NCBI GenBank assembly: GCA_947367375.1
Contig: CANBDZ010000004.1
Location: 1 to 44,987 of the forward strand
DNA from: an uncultured Bacteroidales bacterium
GTDB lineage: Bacteria; Bacteroidota; Bacteroidia; Bacteroidales; UBA932
Direction: 5' to 3'
DNA: 44,987 nucleotides
The position numbers and the translations under genes are program-made. Below, piece by piece: positions 32,838 through 42,138 of the stretch (positions within the stretch are counted from its first letter, which is position 1; each line of letters starts with the position of its first letter). Under the pieces are notes generated by a model. It was given only the letters and a program-made list of their open reading frames with translations. It searched no databases and was not told the origin of the DNA.

Positions 32838-34259
32838 ATGTCAAACATCGAATGCTTTATTCCCGCAATGTCGGCGGAAGACACCTCCGTTACGGTGGAG
32901 TCATTCAGCAGAAGCGAAGCCTTCACGGGTGTCACAATCCTTTCAGGAGTATCCCTGCGCGCAACAGAATCATTGAGAAGCATCGCCGAGGCGGTGTCTG
33001 AAAAATATATCCTCATATACACCAAGGCCCTGCCCCTGGAGATGGGTATGTCGGCTCTTGACCGTATGATCTCTGTGGCGGAAGACACTAAGGCTGATAT
33101 GGTCTATGCAGACCATTGGCAGCTCACTGTGGCTGAAGATGGATCCCAGCAGAGGAAGAAGCACCCTCTCATCGATTGTCAGCAGGGTGCATTGAGGGAT
33201 GATTTCGACTTCGGAAGTGTCCTTGTGTTCCGTCGCAGTTCGTTCAGAAGGGCGGTAAGGGCTATGGAGACCGACTATGAATTTGCTGCATTGTACGATC
33301 TTCGTCTGAGGATGAAGAATATCGTGCATATAAACGAGTACCTCTATACCGAGGTGGAGACAGATGTCAGGAAGTCGGGCGAAAAGCAGTTTGACTATGT
33401 GGATCCGAGAAACCGTGCGGTCCAGATCGAGATGGAGCAGGCTTGCACTGCACATCTCAAACGAATCGGAGCTTGGCTGGAGCCGAAGTTCAAGGATCCG
33501 GACCTGAATGACTTTGACTGTACTGATTTCCCTGTCACTGCATCGGTGATCATCCCTGTATATAACCGTGTAAGGACTGTCAAGGATGCTGTCACAAGTG
33601 CCTTGAATCAGGAAACAGACTTCCCGTTCAATGTGATAGTGGTGGACAACCATTCTACAGATGGAACCACAGAACTTTTGGCTGAGATTGCGGCTGCCGA
33701 TTCTCGCCTCAAACACATCGTTCCTGCAAAATATGACCTCGGCATAGGAGGCTGCTGGAATCTTGCGGTGCACCACGAGGCCTGCGGAGAGTACGCCGTG
33801 CAGCTGGACAGTGATGATGTCTACAGCGGACCGGACACTCTGACCAAGATAGTGAATGCATTCCGTGAGCAGAAGTGCGCTATGGTGGTGGGAACCTATC
33901 AGATGACAGACTTCAACATGAATCCGATTCCTCCTGGAGTAATCGATCACCGTGAATGGACAGAGGAGAACGGACGTAACAACGCCCTGAGAATCAACGG
34001 ACTTGGAGCACCGAGAGCCTTCTGGACTCCACTTCTTCGCAAACTCAATCTTCCTAACACAAGTTATGGAGAGGACTATGCGATAGGACTCCGCATCAGC
34101 AGAGAGTACCGCATAGGCCGTATCTATGATGTCCTCTACTGCTGCCGCCGTTGGGAAGGAAACTCAGATGCTGCTCTGGACATCGAAAGAGTGAATGCAA
34201 ACAATCTCTATAAAGACCGCATCCGTACGTGGGAACTCAAGGCCCGTCTTGCATTATGA
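32838..34259 (+). CDS. GT2 glycosyltransferase with degenerate N-terminal GT-A-like half
   Basis: The C-terminal half (about 232-473) is an intact GT2 domain: [10 protein letters not shown] (235-244), [10 protein letters not shown] (268-277) and the metal site QLDSDD (322-327), then EDY and RRWEG later. The N-terminal 220 residues have a layout reminiscent of a GT-A fold: a SVTVESF strand, [17 protein letters not shown] where a DxD would stand, and DMVYADHW and [11 protein letters not shown]. The DxD is missing, so this half may be a lost or regulatory domain. No signal or membrane segment is seen. The stop overlaps the next start (ATGA). The acceptor is unknown. Confidence 0.82.
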   Translation: MSNIECFIPAMSAEDTSVTVESFSRSEAFTGVTILSGVSLRATESLRSIAEAVSEKYILIYTKALPLEMGMSALDRMISVAEDTKADMVYADHWQLTVAEDGSQQRKKHPLIDCQQGALRDDFDFGSVLVFRRSSFRRAVRAMETDYEFAALYDLRLRMKNIVHINEYLYTEVETDVRKSGEKQFDYVDPRNRAVQIEMEQACTAHLKRIGAWLEPKFKDPDLNDFDCTDFPVTASVIIPVYNRVRTVKDAVTSALNQETDFPFNVIVVDNHSTDGTTELLAEIAAADSRLKHIVPAKYDLGIGGCWNLAVHHEACGEYAVQLDSDDVYSGPDTLTKIVNAFREQKCAMVVGTYQMTDFNMNPIPPGVIDHREWTEENGRNNALRINGLGAPRAFWTPLLRKLNLPNTSYGEDYAIGLRISREYRIGRIYDVLYCCRRWEGNSDAALDIERVNANNLYKDRIRTWELKARLAL

Positions 34260-36547
34260 AGAACAATCCGATAACAAAGTTCGTCTGTGACCAGCTTTCC
34301 CGTTGGCCCCTTGCCTGTGAAAACTTCCGCATGCTGAAGTCTGTACAGACCAGGACTATGACTGTGGGAGGTCTGGAGGTGGTTGTGCAGCACAACCCAG
34401 CAAGGGTGGTGTCATCGACCGCAAAGACAGACGCTGCGTCGCTCAAGCAAAGGGAGTGCTTCCTGTGCAGGGAGAACCGTCCGGCAGAGCAGATCCTTCT
34501 TCCTTTCGAAGGCCGTAAGGGAAAGAAATATGATATATTGGTAAATCCTTATCCTATATTTCCGGAACATCTTGTGATCGCCTCCGCGGATCACGAGGAC
34601 CAATCGATATGGAAAAGATTCGTTGACATCCTCGACCTGTCGGCCGAGTATCAGGAATATACATTCTTCTACAACGGCCCTAAGTGCGGGGCCTCAGCAC
34701 CTGACCATCATCATTTTCAGGCTACCTTGAAAGGACAGATGCCTCTGGAGGCTGATGTTGACAGTGAGATGGATGCAATGGCGGCTAAGGAAGGAAATGC
34801 CAGAGAGATAGCGGAAGATACTGTATTTGACTACATTACAGCTGTGCAGGATGCCAAGCTGTACCATTATAAGCGTTTTGCGAGAGGTGTCTTCGTGATC
34901 AGAAGCCGCACAGCAAAGTCGGCTGCAAAGATGTTCTACAGGTTCCTGGATATCCTTCCAATGAATGAGGGTGACAAGGAACCGGCATTCAACTGCATTA
35001 CCTATCACAAGAAAGGGGAGTACCGCACAATCATTATCCTGAGGACTGCCCACCGCTCTCACCATTACTTCTCTGACGGTCCTGACCATCTGACAATGAG
35101 TCCGGGCTGTGCGGACATGGGAGGTCTGCTGATCGCCTCAGTCAGGGAAGACTACGACAAACTTACTCCGGAACTCCTTGAAGAGGTGCTTTCGGAGATC
35201 ACATACTCAAAGGAGATGGAAGAGGAACTTGTGGCGAAACTGTCAAGAAAACAGCCGACTCTCTCTGTGGGAATAATGTCCGGCAAGGAGATCGAGTTCG
35301 AGATCTTTTCGGACGGAGCCGGAGTCAGAAAGGCCTTCTTGAGGGAAGGAAAGATAGACTATGGCGGAATCCTCTACGATGAACTCTACTTCGGAGGCCA
35401 GACCCTCTCCACCCAGTTCGCTGAGCCTTCATTCAAGCTTTACGGCGTGACTATAGGAGTGGATTTCCATTGGGAACGTAAAGAGGATCAGGTCTTTGCA
35501 GGTGCCTTGAAGATAATTGTCGACAAGGGACGACTCTATGCGATAAATGTTGTCGGTGTGGAGGACTACCTTCTGAGCGTCATATCATCGGAGATGAGCG
35601 CGGATGCTTCGGAAGAGTTCCTGAAGGCCCACGCAGTGATCTCACGTTCGTGGGTTATGGCGCAGATAGCTTCACAGGCAAAGTGCAGACATATAGATAT
35701 CCCAGAAGGAATATATAACCTTCCGTCTCTGGTAACCTGGCTCGACACACTCAGGGCCGGTGCAGGACGCACGGCTGCGGATTCCGAGGTGTACGAATAT
35801 GTCAAATGGTACGACCACCAGGACCACGACCTCTTCGATGTCTGCGCGGATGACCATTGCCAGAGGTACCAGGGCCTGACCCGCGCAACAGGAAAGAAGG
35901 TCGGAAGGGCCATAGACGCGACCTGGGGCAAGGTTCTGAAATATGACGGTGAACTCTGCGACGCCCGTTTCTCAAAATGCTGCGGCGGAAAGATGGAGAA
36001 GTTCAGCGTCTGCTGGGAAGACAAGGATATGCCATATCTTCAGCCGCTTCCCGACGCTCCGGGACATTCCGAGGACGGACATTGTTTCTGCGACACCCAG
36101 GACAAGAAGATATTGTCCCAGGTCCTGAACAACTACGACCAGGAGACAGTCGACTTCTACCGTTGGACAACCGAATATACCAACGATGAACTCTCAGCCC
36201 TGATCGAGAAGAAAAGCGGAATAAGGCTCGGATATATAAAAGAGTTCGAAGCTCTTGAAAGGGGAGAGTCCGGAAGGATATATAAACTTAAGATAGTCGG
36301 TTCCGAGCGTACGCTCGTCGTAGGAAAGGAATTGGAAATCAGGAGAATACTTTCTGAAAGCCACCTCAAGAGCTCGGCGTTTGAAGCTGTCGTCGAAGGT
36401 GATAAAGTCATCTTCAACGGAGCCGGATGGGGCCACGGAGTGGGCCTGTGTCAGATAGGCGCAGCCGTGATGGCCTCGAAGGGATATGGCTACAAAGAGA
36501 TCCTCTACCACTACTACCCGGGAGCCGAATTACAATCGAATATATAA
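34256..36547 (+). CDS. GalT-like DUF4922 domain fused to SpoIID domain
   Basis: The 763-residue protein has two parts. Residues 1-330 resemble DUF4922, a relative of galactose-1-phosphate uridylyltransferase and Ap4A phosphorylase. CFLC (68-71) aligns with the GalT metal site, and [11 protein letters not shown] (145-155) is the HxHxQ active-site motif. Residues about 335-763 resemble SpoIID/Lyt[16 protein letters not shown] with candidate catalytic Glu446, then [12 protein letters not shown], a Cys-rich stretch near 568-586, and [15 protein letters not shown]. SpoIID of spore formers is a peptidoglycan lytic transglycosylase. There is no signal peptide or membrane segment, odd for such an enzyme. 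The stop overlaps the AmpG-like start (TAATG). Confidence 0.85.
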   Translation: MKNNPITKFVCDQLSRWPLACENFRMLKSVQTRTMTVGGLEVVVQHNPARVVSSTAKTDAASLKQRECFLCRENRPAEQILLPFEGRKGKKYDILVNPYPIFPEHLVIASADHEDQSIWKRFVDILDLSAEYQEYTFFYNGPKCGASAPDHHHFQATLKGQMPLEADVDSEMDAMAAKEGNAREIAEDTVFDYITAVQDAKLYHYKRFARGVFVIRSRTAKSAAKMFYRFLDILPMNEGDKEPAFNCITYHKKGEYRTIIILRTAHRSHHYFSDGPDHLTMSPGCADMGGLLIASVREDYDKLTPELLEEVLSEITYSKEMEEELVAKLSRKQPTLSVGIMSGKEIEFEIFSDGAGVRKAFLREGKIDYGGILYDELYFGGQTLSTQFAEPSFKLYGVTIGVDFHWERKEDQVFAGALKIIVDKGRLYAINVVGVEDYLLSVISSEMSADASEEFLKAHAVISRSWVMAQIASQAKCRHIDIPEGIYNLPSLVTWLDTLRAGAGRTAADSEVYEYVKWYDHQDHDLFDVCADDHCQRYQGLTRATGKKVGRAIDATWGKVLKYDGELCDARFSKCCGGKMEKFSVCWEDKDMPYLQPLPDAPGHSEDGHCFCDTQDKKILSQVLNNYDQETVDFYRWTTEYTNDELSALIEKKSGIRLGYIKEFEALERGESGRIYKLKIVGSERTLVVGKELEIRRILSESHLKSSAFEAVVEGDKVIFNGAGWGHGVGLCQIGAAVMASKGYGYKEILYHYYPGAELQSNI

Positions 36548-37845
36548 TGTTGAAAAATATGAAAGAAAAAAATCCGTGGTTGTGGATACCGACCTTGTAC
36601 TTTGCGGAAGGTATTCCATATTTCCTGGTCAACAACATATCCGTCGTGATGTTCAAGAATATGGGTATGCCTAACGGTATGCTCGCTCTGTACACCAGTC
36701 TGCTTTATCTCCCTTGGGTGATAAAGCCGCTCTGGAGCCCGTTCGTAGACATCATCAAGAGCAAGAGATGGTGGATCATCGCTATGCAGATCCTTATGTC
36801 TGCAGCTATGCTGATGCTGCCGTTCCTCCTTCCGGAGGGTGACGGCGCCTCGTTCAAGGATATGCCTATGTTCTATGCGACCCTCGCGGCATTCTGGGTT
36901 ACAGCCTTTGCTTCCGCTACGCATGACATTGCAGCAGACGGTTTTTATATGCACGGCTTGAGCGAACATAAGCAGGCAGAGTTCGTCGGAATCCGAAGCA
37001 CCTTCTACAGACTTTCGTCCATCTTCGGACAGGGAGTGCTCGTGGCTCTCGCAGGCTGGCTTGAGACCAGGACTTCTGATGTGCATTTCGCCTGGAAGTT
37101 CACCCTTATCCTTTCTGCTGCCATCTTTGCGGCGGTGACCATCTACCACACCTGGAGTCTGCCGAGACCTCAGTCAGACAAGATGTCCCAGACAAGGACA
37201 GCGGGAGAGATCCTGAAAGAGTTCGCAAGGACCTTTGTGACTTTCTTCCAGAAGAAATATGTAGGCATAGCTATGCTCTTTATGCTGTTGTACAGACTCC
37301 CTGAGGCCTTTCTCGTGAAGATGATGAATCCGTTCCTTCTGGACAGCGTTGAGGCCGGAGGACTCGGGCTTTCGACTGAGGCTGTGGGTATAGTCTACGG
37401 TACTGTAGGCGTGGCTGCGCTTACGGCCGGCGGCATTCTCGGCGGCATCGCCGCCTCGCGCTGGGGCCTGAAGCGCTCGCTCTGGCCTATGGCACTGAGC
37501 CTCACGCTTCCGTGCCTCTCCTTCGTCTTCCTCGCAGCCTTCCAGCCGCAGAATGTCTGGCTCATAAGCACTTGTGTCGCCCTCGACCAGTTCGGCTACG
37601 GCTTCGGATTTACAGCCTATATGCTTTATCTGATCTATTTCTCGGAAGGAGAATTCAAGACAGCGCACTACTCGCTCTGCACTGCTTTCATGGCCTTGAG
37701 CATGATGCTTCCGGGACTTGTGGCAGGCTACTTGCAGGAAGCGGTGGGCTACACGACATTTTTCATTTTTGTGATGGTCTGCTGTCTTGTAACAGTGGCC
37801 GTCACTTCAATGCTTAAAGTAGAACCTGAATATGGAAAGAAATAA
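36547..37845 (+). CDS. AmpG-like MFS transporter
   Basis: A 432-residue, roughly 12-segment inner-membrane protein. It shows the AmpG/PAT-type signature: TLYFAEGIPYFLVNNISVVMF then LYLPWVIKPLWSPFVD, with ASATHDIAADGFY in the fourth segment. AmpG imports anhydro-muropeptides, and an AmpG-like protein (MurT) imports MurNAc in Tannerella forsythia. Its neighbours, a SpoIID-type domain and a NamZ-like muramidase, support a cell-wall sugar or muropeptide as cargo. The start at 36547 overlaps the upstream stop; the next ATG, four codons later, is also possible. Confidence 0.85.
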   Translation: MLKNMKEKNPWLWIPTLYFAEGIPYFLVNNISVVMFKNMGMPNGMLALYTSLLYLPWVIKPLWSPFVDIIKSKRWWIIAMQILMSAAMLMLPFLLPEGDGASFKDMPMFYATLAAFWVTAFASATHDIAADGFYMHGLSEHKQAEFVGIRSTFYRLSSIFGQGVLVALAGWLETRTSDVHFAWKFTLILSAAIFAAVTIYHTWSLPRPQSDKMSQTRTAGEILKEFARTFVTFFQKKYVGIAMLFMLLYRLPEAFLVKMMNPFLLDSVEAGGLGLSTEAVGIVYGTVGVAALTAGGILGGIAASRWGLKRSLWPMALSLTLPCLSFVFLAAFQPQNVWLISTCVALDQFGYGFGFTAYMLYLIYFSEGEFKTAHYSLCTAFMALSMMLPGLVAGYLQEAVGYTTFFIFVMVCCLVTVAVTSMLKVEPEYGKK

Positions 37846-37846
37846 T

Positions 37847-38986
37847 ATGAAGAAATTTATGATTTGTGCGGCGGCTGCCGCTATGTTTGGTGCGGTGTCA
37901 TGCGGCCCGCAGTATGAAGAGCCTCAGAGCGGATCTCCAACATCTTTCGCTCTTTCATTCTTTAAGGAAGTAAACAAGAACACTCCGTCAGACCAGAATG
38001 TACTGACATCCCCATATAGCGCCGGTGTGCTTCTCTCCATGCTTGCAGAGGGAGCTGAAGGACAGACAAGGGCAGAGTTCGACCAGGTGCTCGGCGGTTC
38101 CCTTTACAAGGCGGAAGACCTCGGAAGCAATGACACACTGACAGTGGATTCAGCCAATTCCATCTGGGTCAGCGATAACTTCAGCGTAAGAAACAGATAC
38201 GTAAGCCTCCTGGAAAAGGATTTCGATGCGTTCATCACCACTCAGAACTTTGCGGATCCGGCTACAGTCCGTGCAATCAATAACTGGTGTGCTGAGCACA
38301 CTTCTGACAAGATTCTAGAAATCATAGACGAGATCTCTCCTTCGGATGTGATGATTCTCGTAAATGCACTGTATTTCAATGCACCTTGGTATGATGAATT
38401 CGATCCGGAGCACACTGAGGACGCTGTTTTCCACGGCAAGTCCGGAGATGTGACTGTACCTATGATGTTCAGAAGAGGCCAGTACAACTACATCGGCTAC
38501 CAGGGCTGCAAACTGATTGAGATTCCTTATGCGGCAGGAGACTATTCGATGTACATCCTCCTTCCGCCTCCGGGCATGTCACCGGATGACGTGATTCCGC
38601 ATATCTCTGAGTATGCCTTGAACTCAGCCATAAAGCTTATGGCACCGAAGGAAGTAGTTCTCCGTATGCCTAAGTTCACACTTGAGACAGAGATGCTCCT
38701 GAACGAGCCTCTCCAGAAGATGGGACTCGAGTCGGCTTTTTCAGCTGCGGCAAACTTCAAAGGTATCTCAGCGATGGGACCGCTTTCTCTCAGCGTCGTA
38801 AAGCAGAAATGCTACATCGATGTCAGTGAGAGGGGAACAGAGGCCGCTGCGGTCACAAGCGCACAGGTGCGTATGACCGCTGTCCGCGCTCCACAGGAGT
38901 TCACAGTGGACAGACCGTTCATATATATAATAGCATCGGATGAAGGAAAGAACATTCTCTTTGCCGGTAAAACAGTAAATCTATAA
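37847..38986 (+). CDS. Serpin-family protease-inhibitor lipoprotein
   Basis: The 379-residue protein has a lipoprotein signal (GAVSC, Cys19) and a full serpin fold: NVLTSPYSAGVLLSMLAEGA and the FNAPW strand region are typical. The reactive-centre loop starts YIDVSERGTEAAAVTSAQ, with small residues in the hinge as in inhibitory serpins. The scissile bond should lie in or near MTAVR; counting from either end gives Thr or Val as P1. The C-terminal TVDRPFIYIIASDEGKNILF is the family signature. The start at 37847 gives the signal peptide; an ATG at 37832 overlaps the transporter. It is one base from the AmpG-like stop. The target protease is unknown. Confidence 0.93.
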   Translation: MKKFMICAAAAAMFGAVSCGPQYEEPQSGSPTSFALSFFKEVNKNTPSDQNVLTSPYSAGVLLSMLAEGAEGQTRAEFDQVLGGSLYKAEDLGSNDTLTVDSANSIWVSDNFSVRNRYVSLLEKDFDAFITTQNFADPATVRAINNWCAEHTSDKILEIIDEISPSDVMILVNALYFNAPWYDEFDPEHTEDAVFHGKSGDVTVPMMFRRGQYNYIGYQGCKLIEIPYAAGDYSMYILLPPPGMSPDDVIPHISEYALNSAIKLMAPKEVVLRMPKFTLETEMLLNEPLQKMGLESAFSAAANFKGISAMGPLSLSVVKQKCYIDVSERGTEAAAVTSAQVRMTAVRAPQEFTVDRPFIYIIASDEGKNILFAGKTVNL

Positions 38987-38990
38987 TTGA

Positions 38991-40253
38991 ATGAAACGAA
39001 TTCTAACCTATTTACTGACTGTTCTCGCCTTGCTTTCATGCAAGGCACAGGCTGAAGCTGCGTCTCCTGTCGTAAAGACAGGTATTGAGGTGCTGCGTGA
39101 CCGTGGCTTTGAAGGACTCATCGGCAAGAGAGTCGGCCTGGTGACCAATCCTAGCGGTGTGGACAGGTACCTGAACTCAACAGTGGACATCCTGTTCAAT
39201 GCACCTGGTGTAGAACTGGTCGCACTGTACGGACCAGAACACGGAGTACGTGGAGACATGTATGCAGGTGACAAGGTGGCTGATTCGAAGGATCCTGTAA
39301 CAGGACTTCCGGTTCACTCCATCTATGGCGCCACCCGCAAGCCGACCCCGGAAATGCTCAAGGGAGTAGACATCATCGTGTACGACATTCAGGACGTTGG
39401 CGTCCGCTCTTACACCTTCATCAGTTCGCTTGGCCTGGTGATGGAAGCCTGCGGCGAACTCGGTATCGAAGTGATGGTCCTCGACCGTCCTAACCCGCTT
39501 GGTGGAAATAAGATAGAAGGTAACTATGTGGAGCCCGGCTTCTTCTCTTTTGTAAGCCAGTATCCTATCCCATATGTCTACGGACTCACCGTCGGCGAAC
39601 TCGCGGTAATGATCAACAAGGAAGGTATGAACAGAGGCCAGAAGGGCGACCAGAAGCCGGCAGTCTGTGACCTTACCGTCGTGCCGATGGAAGGATGGGA
39701 AAGGGATATGTTATATGAAGACACAGGCCTGCCATGGGTGCTCCCTTCGCCGAACATCCCGTTTAAGGACACACCACAGTACTATGCAGCCGCAGGAATA
39801 TGCGGAGAGCTCTACGGCTTCATGAATATAGGCATAGGCTATACCCTTCCGTTCCAGGTGTTCGGAGCCACTTGGCTCGATCCGGAGGCTCTCAAGGCAA
39901 GACTGGAATCATACAATTTGCCAGGAGTTTCGTTCAGAACAATATGGTACAAACCGTTCTCCGGAAGCCAGAAAGGTCAGCTTGTGAAGGGACTTCAGTA
40001 CTTCTTTACAGACTACGAAAATGCACGTATTACAGAGACTCAATTCTATGTTATGCAGGCAGTTGCAGAGCTCTATCCGGACAAGAAGGCCTTTGAGGTA
40101 ATCACCGGTTACGGACTTTTCGATAAAGTTTGTGGCACGGATTATGTTAGAACACAATTCGGGAAAACCTACAAATTCAGCGACATCAAGGATTTCTGGC
40201 GGAAAGATGAAGACTCTTTCCGGACTTTGTCGCAAAAATACCACATCTATTAA
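38991..40253 (+). CDS. namZ: NamZ-like exo-beta-N-acetylmuramidase (DUF1343)
   Basis: NamZ (GH171, formerly DUF1343/YbbC) releases MurNAc from the non-reducing end of peptidoglycan fragments. The 420-residue protein has a signal with possible lipobox LLSC (Cys17). Then come GLIGKRVGLVTNPSGVD, the conserved YGPEHGVRGD (80-89, candidate acid Glu83), VDIIVYDIQDVGVRSYTFIS and VLDRPNPLGG. LPWVLPSPNIP and GLFDKVCGTDYVR lie near the C-terminus. It starts 4 nt after the serpin stop and belongs to the same transcript. MurNAc released outside could enter through the AmpG-like importer. Confidence 0.9.
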   Translation: MKRILTYLLTVLALLSCKAQAEAASPVVKTGIEVLRDRGFEGLIGKRVGLVTNPSGVDRYLNSTVDILFNAPGVELVALYGPEHGVRGDMYAGDKVADSKDPVTGLPVHSIYGATRKPTPEMLKGVDIIVYDIQDVGVRSYTFISSLGLVMEACGELGIEVMVLDRPNPLGGNKIEGNYVEPGFFSFVSQYPIPYVYGLTVGELAVMINKEGMNRGQKGDQKPAVCDLTVVPMEGWERDMLYEDTGLPWVLPSPNIPFKDTPQYYAAAGICGELYGFMNIGIGYTLPFQVFGATWLDPEALKARLESYNLPGVSFRTIWYKPFSGSQKGQLVKGLQYFFTDYENARITETQFYVMQAVAELYPDKKAFEVITGYGLFDKVCGTDYVRTQFGKTYKFSDIKDFWRKDEDSFRTLSQKYHIY

Positions 40254-40271
40254 CCTTCAAATGAGACTATT

Positions 40272-41525
40272 ATGAGAATGATCAGAACAGTTTTGGCAGC
40301 TGTGTTGACGGTGTTGACATTTGCTGCGACCCAGTCTGAAGCTTCAGCTCAGGCTCAGAGAGAAAGATCTGCTAAAACCGCAAGCCAATCTCAGTCTTCA
40401 GAGAAGAAGGTGTCACGTCAGGCTCCGGCAAGAAGTGCCTCTTCAGCAAACACTTCAAGGAGTACTTCTGTAACTCGTTCGACTACTGTGTCAAGGAACA
40501 ATTCTCAGACTACAGCAAGCCGTCCAAGTACTACTGTAACTCGTCCGGCAACTTCATCTGAAAAGTCAGGTACATCAGTGCAGCAGAAGCCTGTAAAGCC
40601 TGAAAGCCAGACAAAACCAGCACCTGTGACTCGCCGTCCATCTGATAAGGTGACAGCAAAGCCAAGTGAAAGAAATGACAAGGGCAACGGAGTGAAACCG
40701 CAAACAAGGCCACAACCAAAGCCACAACCAAAGCCACAGGTTAAGCCACAACCACAGCCTCAGGTTAAGCCTCAGCCAAAACCACAGCCAAGGCCGCAGG
40801 TCCGTCCTCAGCCAAAGCCTCAGGTTCACAGAGTTCACCCTCGTGACAGACATTTCACTACTTATCACAAGCCTTCAAATTTCTGGTCAGGCAACAACCA
40901 CTATTATGGTTACAGGGTAAGAGTGATTCCAGCAAGAGCTGTAAGACACATGTATCACGGAGTGGTTTATTATTGCTATGACAACATCTGGTACCGTCCA
41001 TACGGAAGCTATTATGTAGTCTGCAGACCTCCTTTCGGTACATCGCTTGCGGCGAGTGTGATCACAGACATAACTTCTGCAGCAGTGAGGATTGCCTATT
41101 ACTCTACTGTAGCGCAGACCTTTAACACAATAAACGAGAACAATGAGTACATCGCTCAGCAGAATGCGATCATCGCTCAGAACAACGCTACTATAGCGGC
41201 ACAGAACCAGACTATCGCGATGAACCAGCAGCTTGCCGAATCGGCGTATACACTTGCTAACCAGCTTGGACTTGTACAGAGTTATGCTGCAGCTGATGGC
41301 AGCTATTACTACCAGGACGGAGTGTTCTATTCAATGGATGCAAATGGTGAGTACAAGGTGATAGTTCCACCTGCAGGTGCTCTTGTAGAGGAACTTCCAG
41401 AAGACTATGATCTGGTGACACTCTCAGATGGAAACGAGTACTATCAGGTGGATGACACCATCTACCAGCTTAAGATTCAGGAAGGAAAACCTTACTTCGA
41501 AGTTCTCGGACAGCTTTATATCTGA
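40272..41525 (+). CDS. Secreted DUF6515-type protein with Pro/Lys/Gln repeats
   Basis: The 417-residue protein has a signal peptide (about 1-27, ending SEASAQA). Residues 28-140 are Ser/Thr-rich. A repeat of PKPQ/PQVK units follows (about 141-186). The remainder resembles DUF6515: tyrosine-rich segments (YCYDNIWYRPYGSYYVVCR), an Asn/Gln-rich helix (about 285-320) and a C-terminal strand region. The Pro/Lys repeats may reach across or along the cell wall. The function is unknown. It is 18 nt after namZ, so probably co-transcribed. A hairpin terminator follows. Confidence 0.72.
   Translation: MRMIRTVLAAVLTVLTFAATQSEASAQAQRERSAKTASQSQSSEKKVSRQAPARSASSANTSRSTSVTRSTTVSRNNSQTTASRPSTTVTRPATSSEKSGTSVQQKPVKPESQTKPAPVTRRPSDKVTAKPSERNDKGNGVKPQTRPQPKPQPKPQVKPQPQPQVKPQPKPQPRPQVRPQPKPQVHRVHPRDRHFTTYHKPSNFWSGNNHYYGYRVRVIPARAVRHMYHGVVYYCYDNIWYRPYGSYYVVCRPPFGTSLAASVITDITSAAVRIAYYSTVAQTFNTINENNEYIAQQNAIIAQNNATIAAQNQTIAMNQQLAESAYTLANQLGLVQSYAAADGSYYYQDGVFYSMDANGEYKVIVPPAGALVEELPEDYDLVTLSDGNEYYQVDDTIYQLKIQEGKPYFEVLGQLYI
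40692..40830 (+). repeat. In-frame PKPQ/PQVK-coding short repeats
   Basis: About 46 residues of Pro, Lys, Gln with some Arg and Val are coded by degenerate units such as CCACAACCAAAG. The repeat units vary in sequence and stay in frame, so they are coding low complexity. Confidence 0.85.
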
Positions 41526-41536
41526 TATATACGTCA

Positions 41537-41555
41537 TCCCCGGCTTGACCGGGGA
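41537..41555 (+). terminator. Hairpin terminator or REP-like repeat
   Basis: TCCCCGG (41537-41543) pairs with CCGGGGA (41549-41555) around CTTGA, followed by a short T-run (ACTTTT). The surrounding GTCATCCCCGGCTTGACCGG resembles a short palindromic repeat seen in many genomes. Confidence 0.6.
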
Positions 41556-41577
41556 ACTTTTAAAACATTGATCATAT

Positions 41578-42138
41578 ATGAAAACTATATTTAAGATTTG
41601 TTTTGCATTATTGACCCCTCTTGTAGTGTTGTCTTGTTCAGAGAAGGATAATGTTTCAGAGCCTTTGGAGGGTGTTTATATGATTACTGCGGGCGATTCA
41701 AAACCAGATATAATTGATGACCTGCTCAGATTCGTGGGATTCGAGTCTGAGCAGATTACTGTGTTCTATGAGTTGAATCACAAGCCTAAGAGTCCGGAAG
41801 GTAATGGGGGGCTGGATGCAGATATATCCATAGACAATGGAGGAACTGACCGTGTTGACCAGGTGTCTTATTTTGTCAGCATTGATGAATCTGACAATGG
41901 ACTCCAGTTTGTATTAGATGACAAGAAAGTCATCACAGACCTGTTTGCCGGAAGTGGAAACCTCGAGACTTTCCGTCTGGAAGAACACTCTGCTGCCAAA
42001 ATCGTGCTTCTGGGAAGGAACAACACAGCCATCTACACATTGACAAAAGTCAACAATGTCAAGAGGATAGCTTCTCTCAAAAATGGAGTGAAGGCTGATC
42101 TCGATGAGATCAGACAATATGCGGAGACTCAGAACTAG
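41578..42138 (+). CDS. Lipoprotein of unknown function
   Basis: A 186-residue protein with lipobox VVLSC (Cys20). No family recognised. The mature part looks beta-rich and acidic (SEPLEGVYMITAG, later VSYFVSIDESD and FRLEEHSAAKIVLLG), consistent with a small periplasmic or surface-exposed domain. The gene overlaps the convergent MBL gene by 4 nt. It lies after a terminator and so may be transcribed separately from the preceding operon. Confidence 0.65.
   Translation: MKTIFKICFALLTPLVVLSCSEKDNVSEPLEGVYMITAGDSKPDIIDDLLRFVGFESEQITVFYELNHKPKSPEGNGGLDADISIDNGGTDRVDQVSYFVSIDESDNGLQFVLDDKKVITDLFAGSGNLETFRLEEHSAAKIVLLGRNNTAIYTLTKVNNVKRIASLKNGVKADLDEIRQYAETQN

Noticed and set aside
32970..33950. Long minus-strand frame of 326 codons opposite the GT2 gene
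   Set aside because: It mirrors the GT2 coding sequence, has no motif, and its length follows from codon bias of the sense strand.
40692..40830. Regular short repeats that could suggest a CRISPR or VNTR array
   Set aside because: The units are short, degenerate and in frame, and encode Pro/Lys/Gln repeats of a secreted protein; there are no unique spacers.
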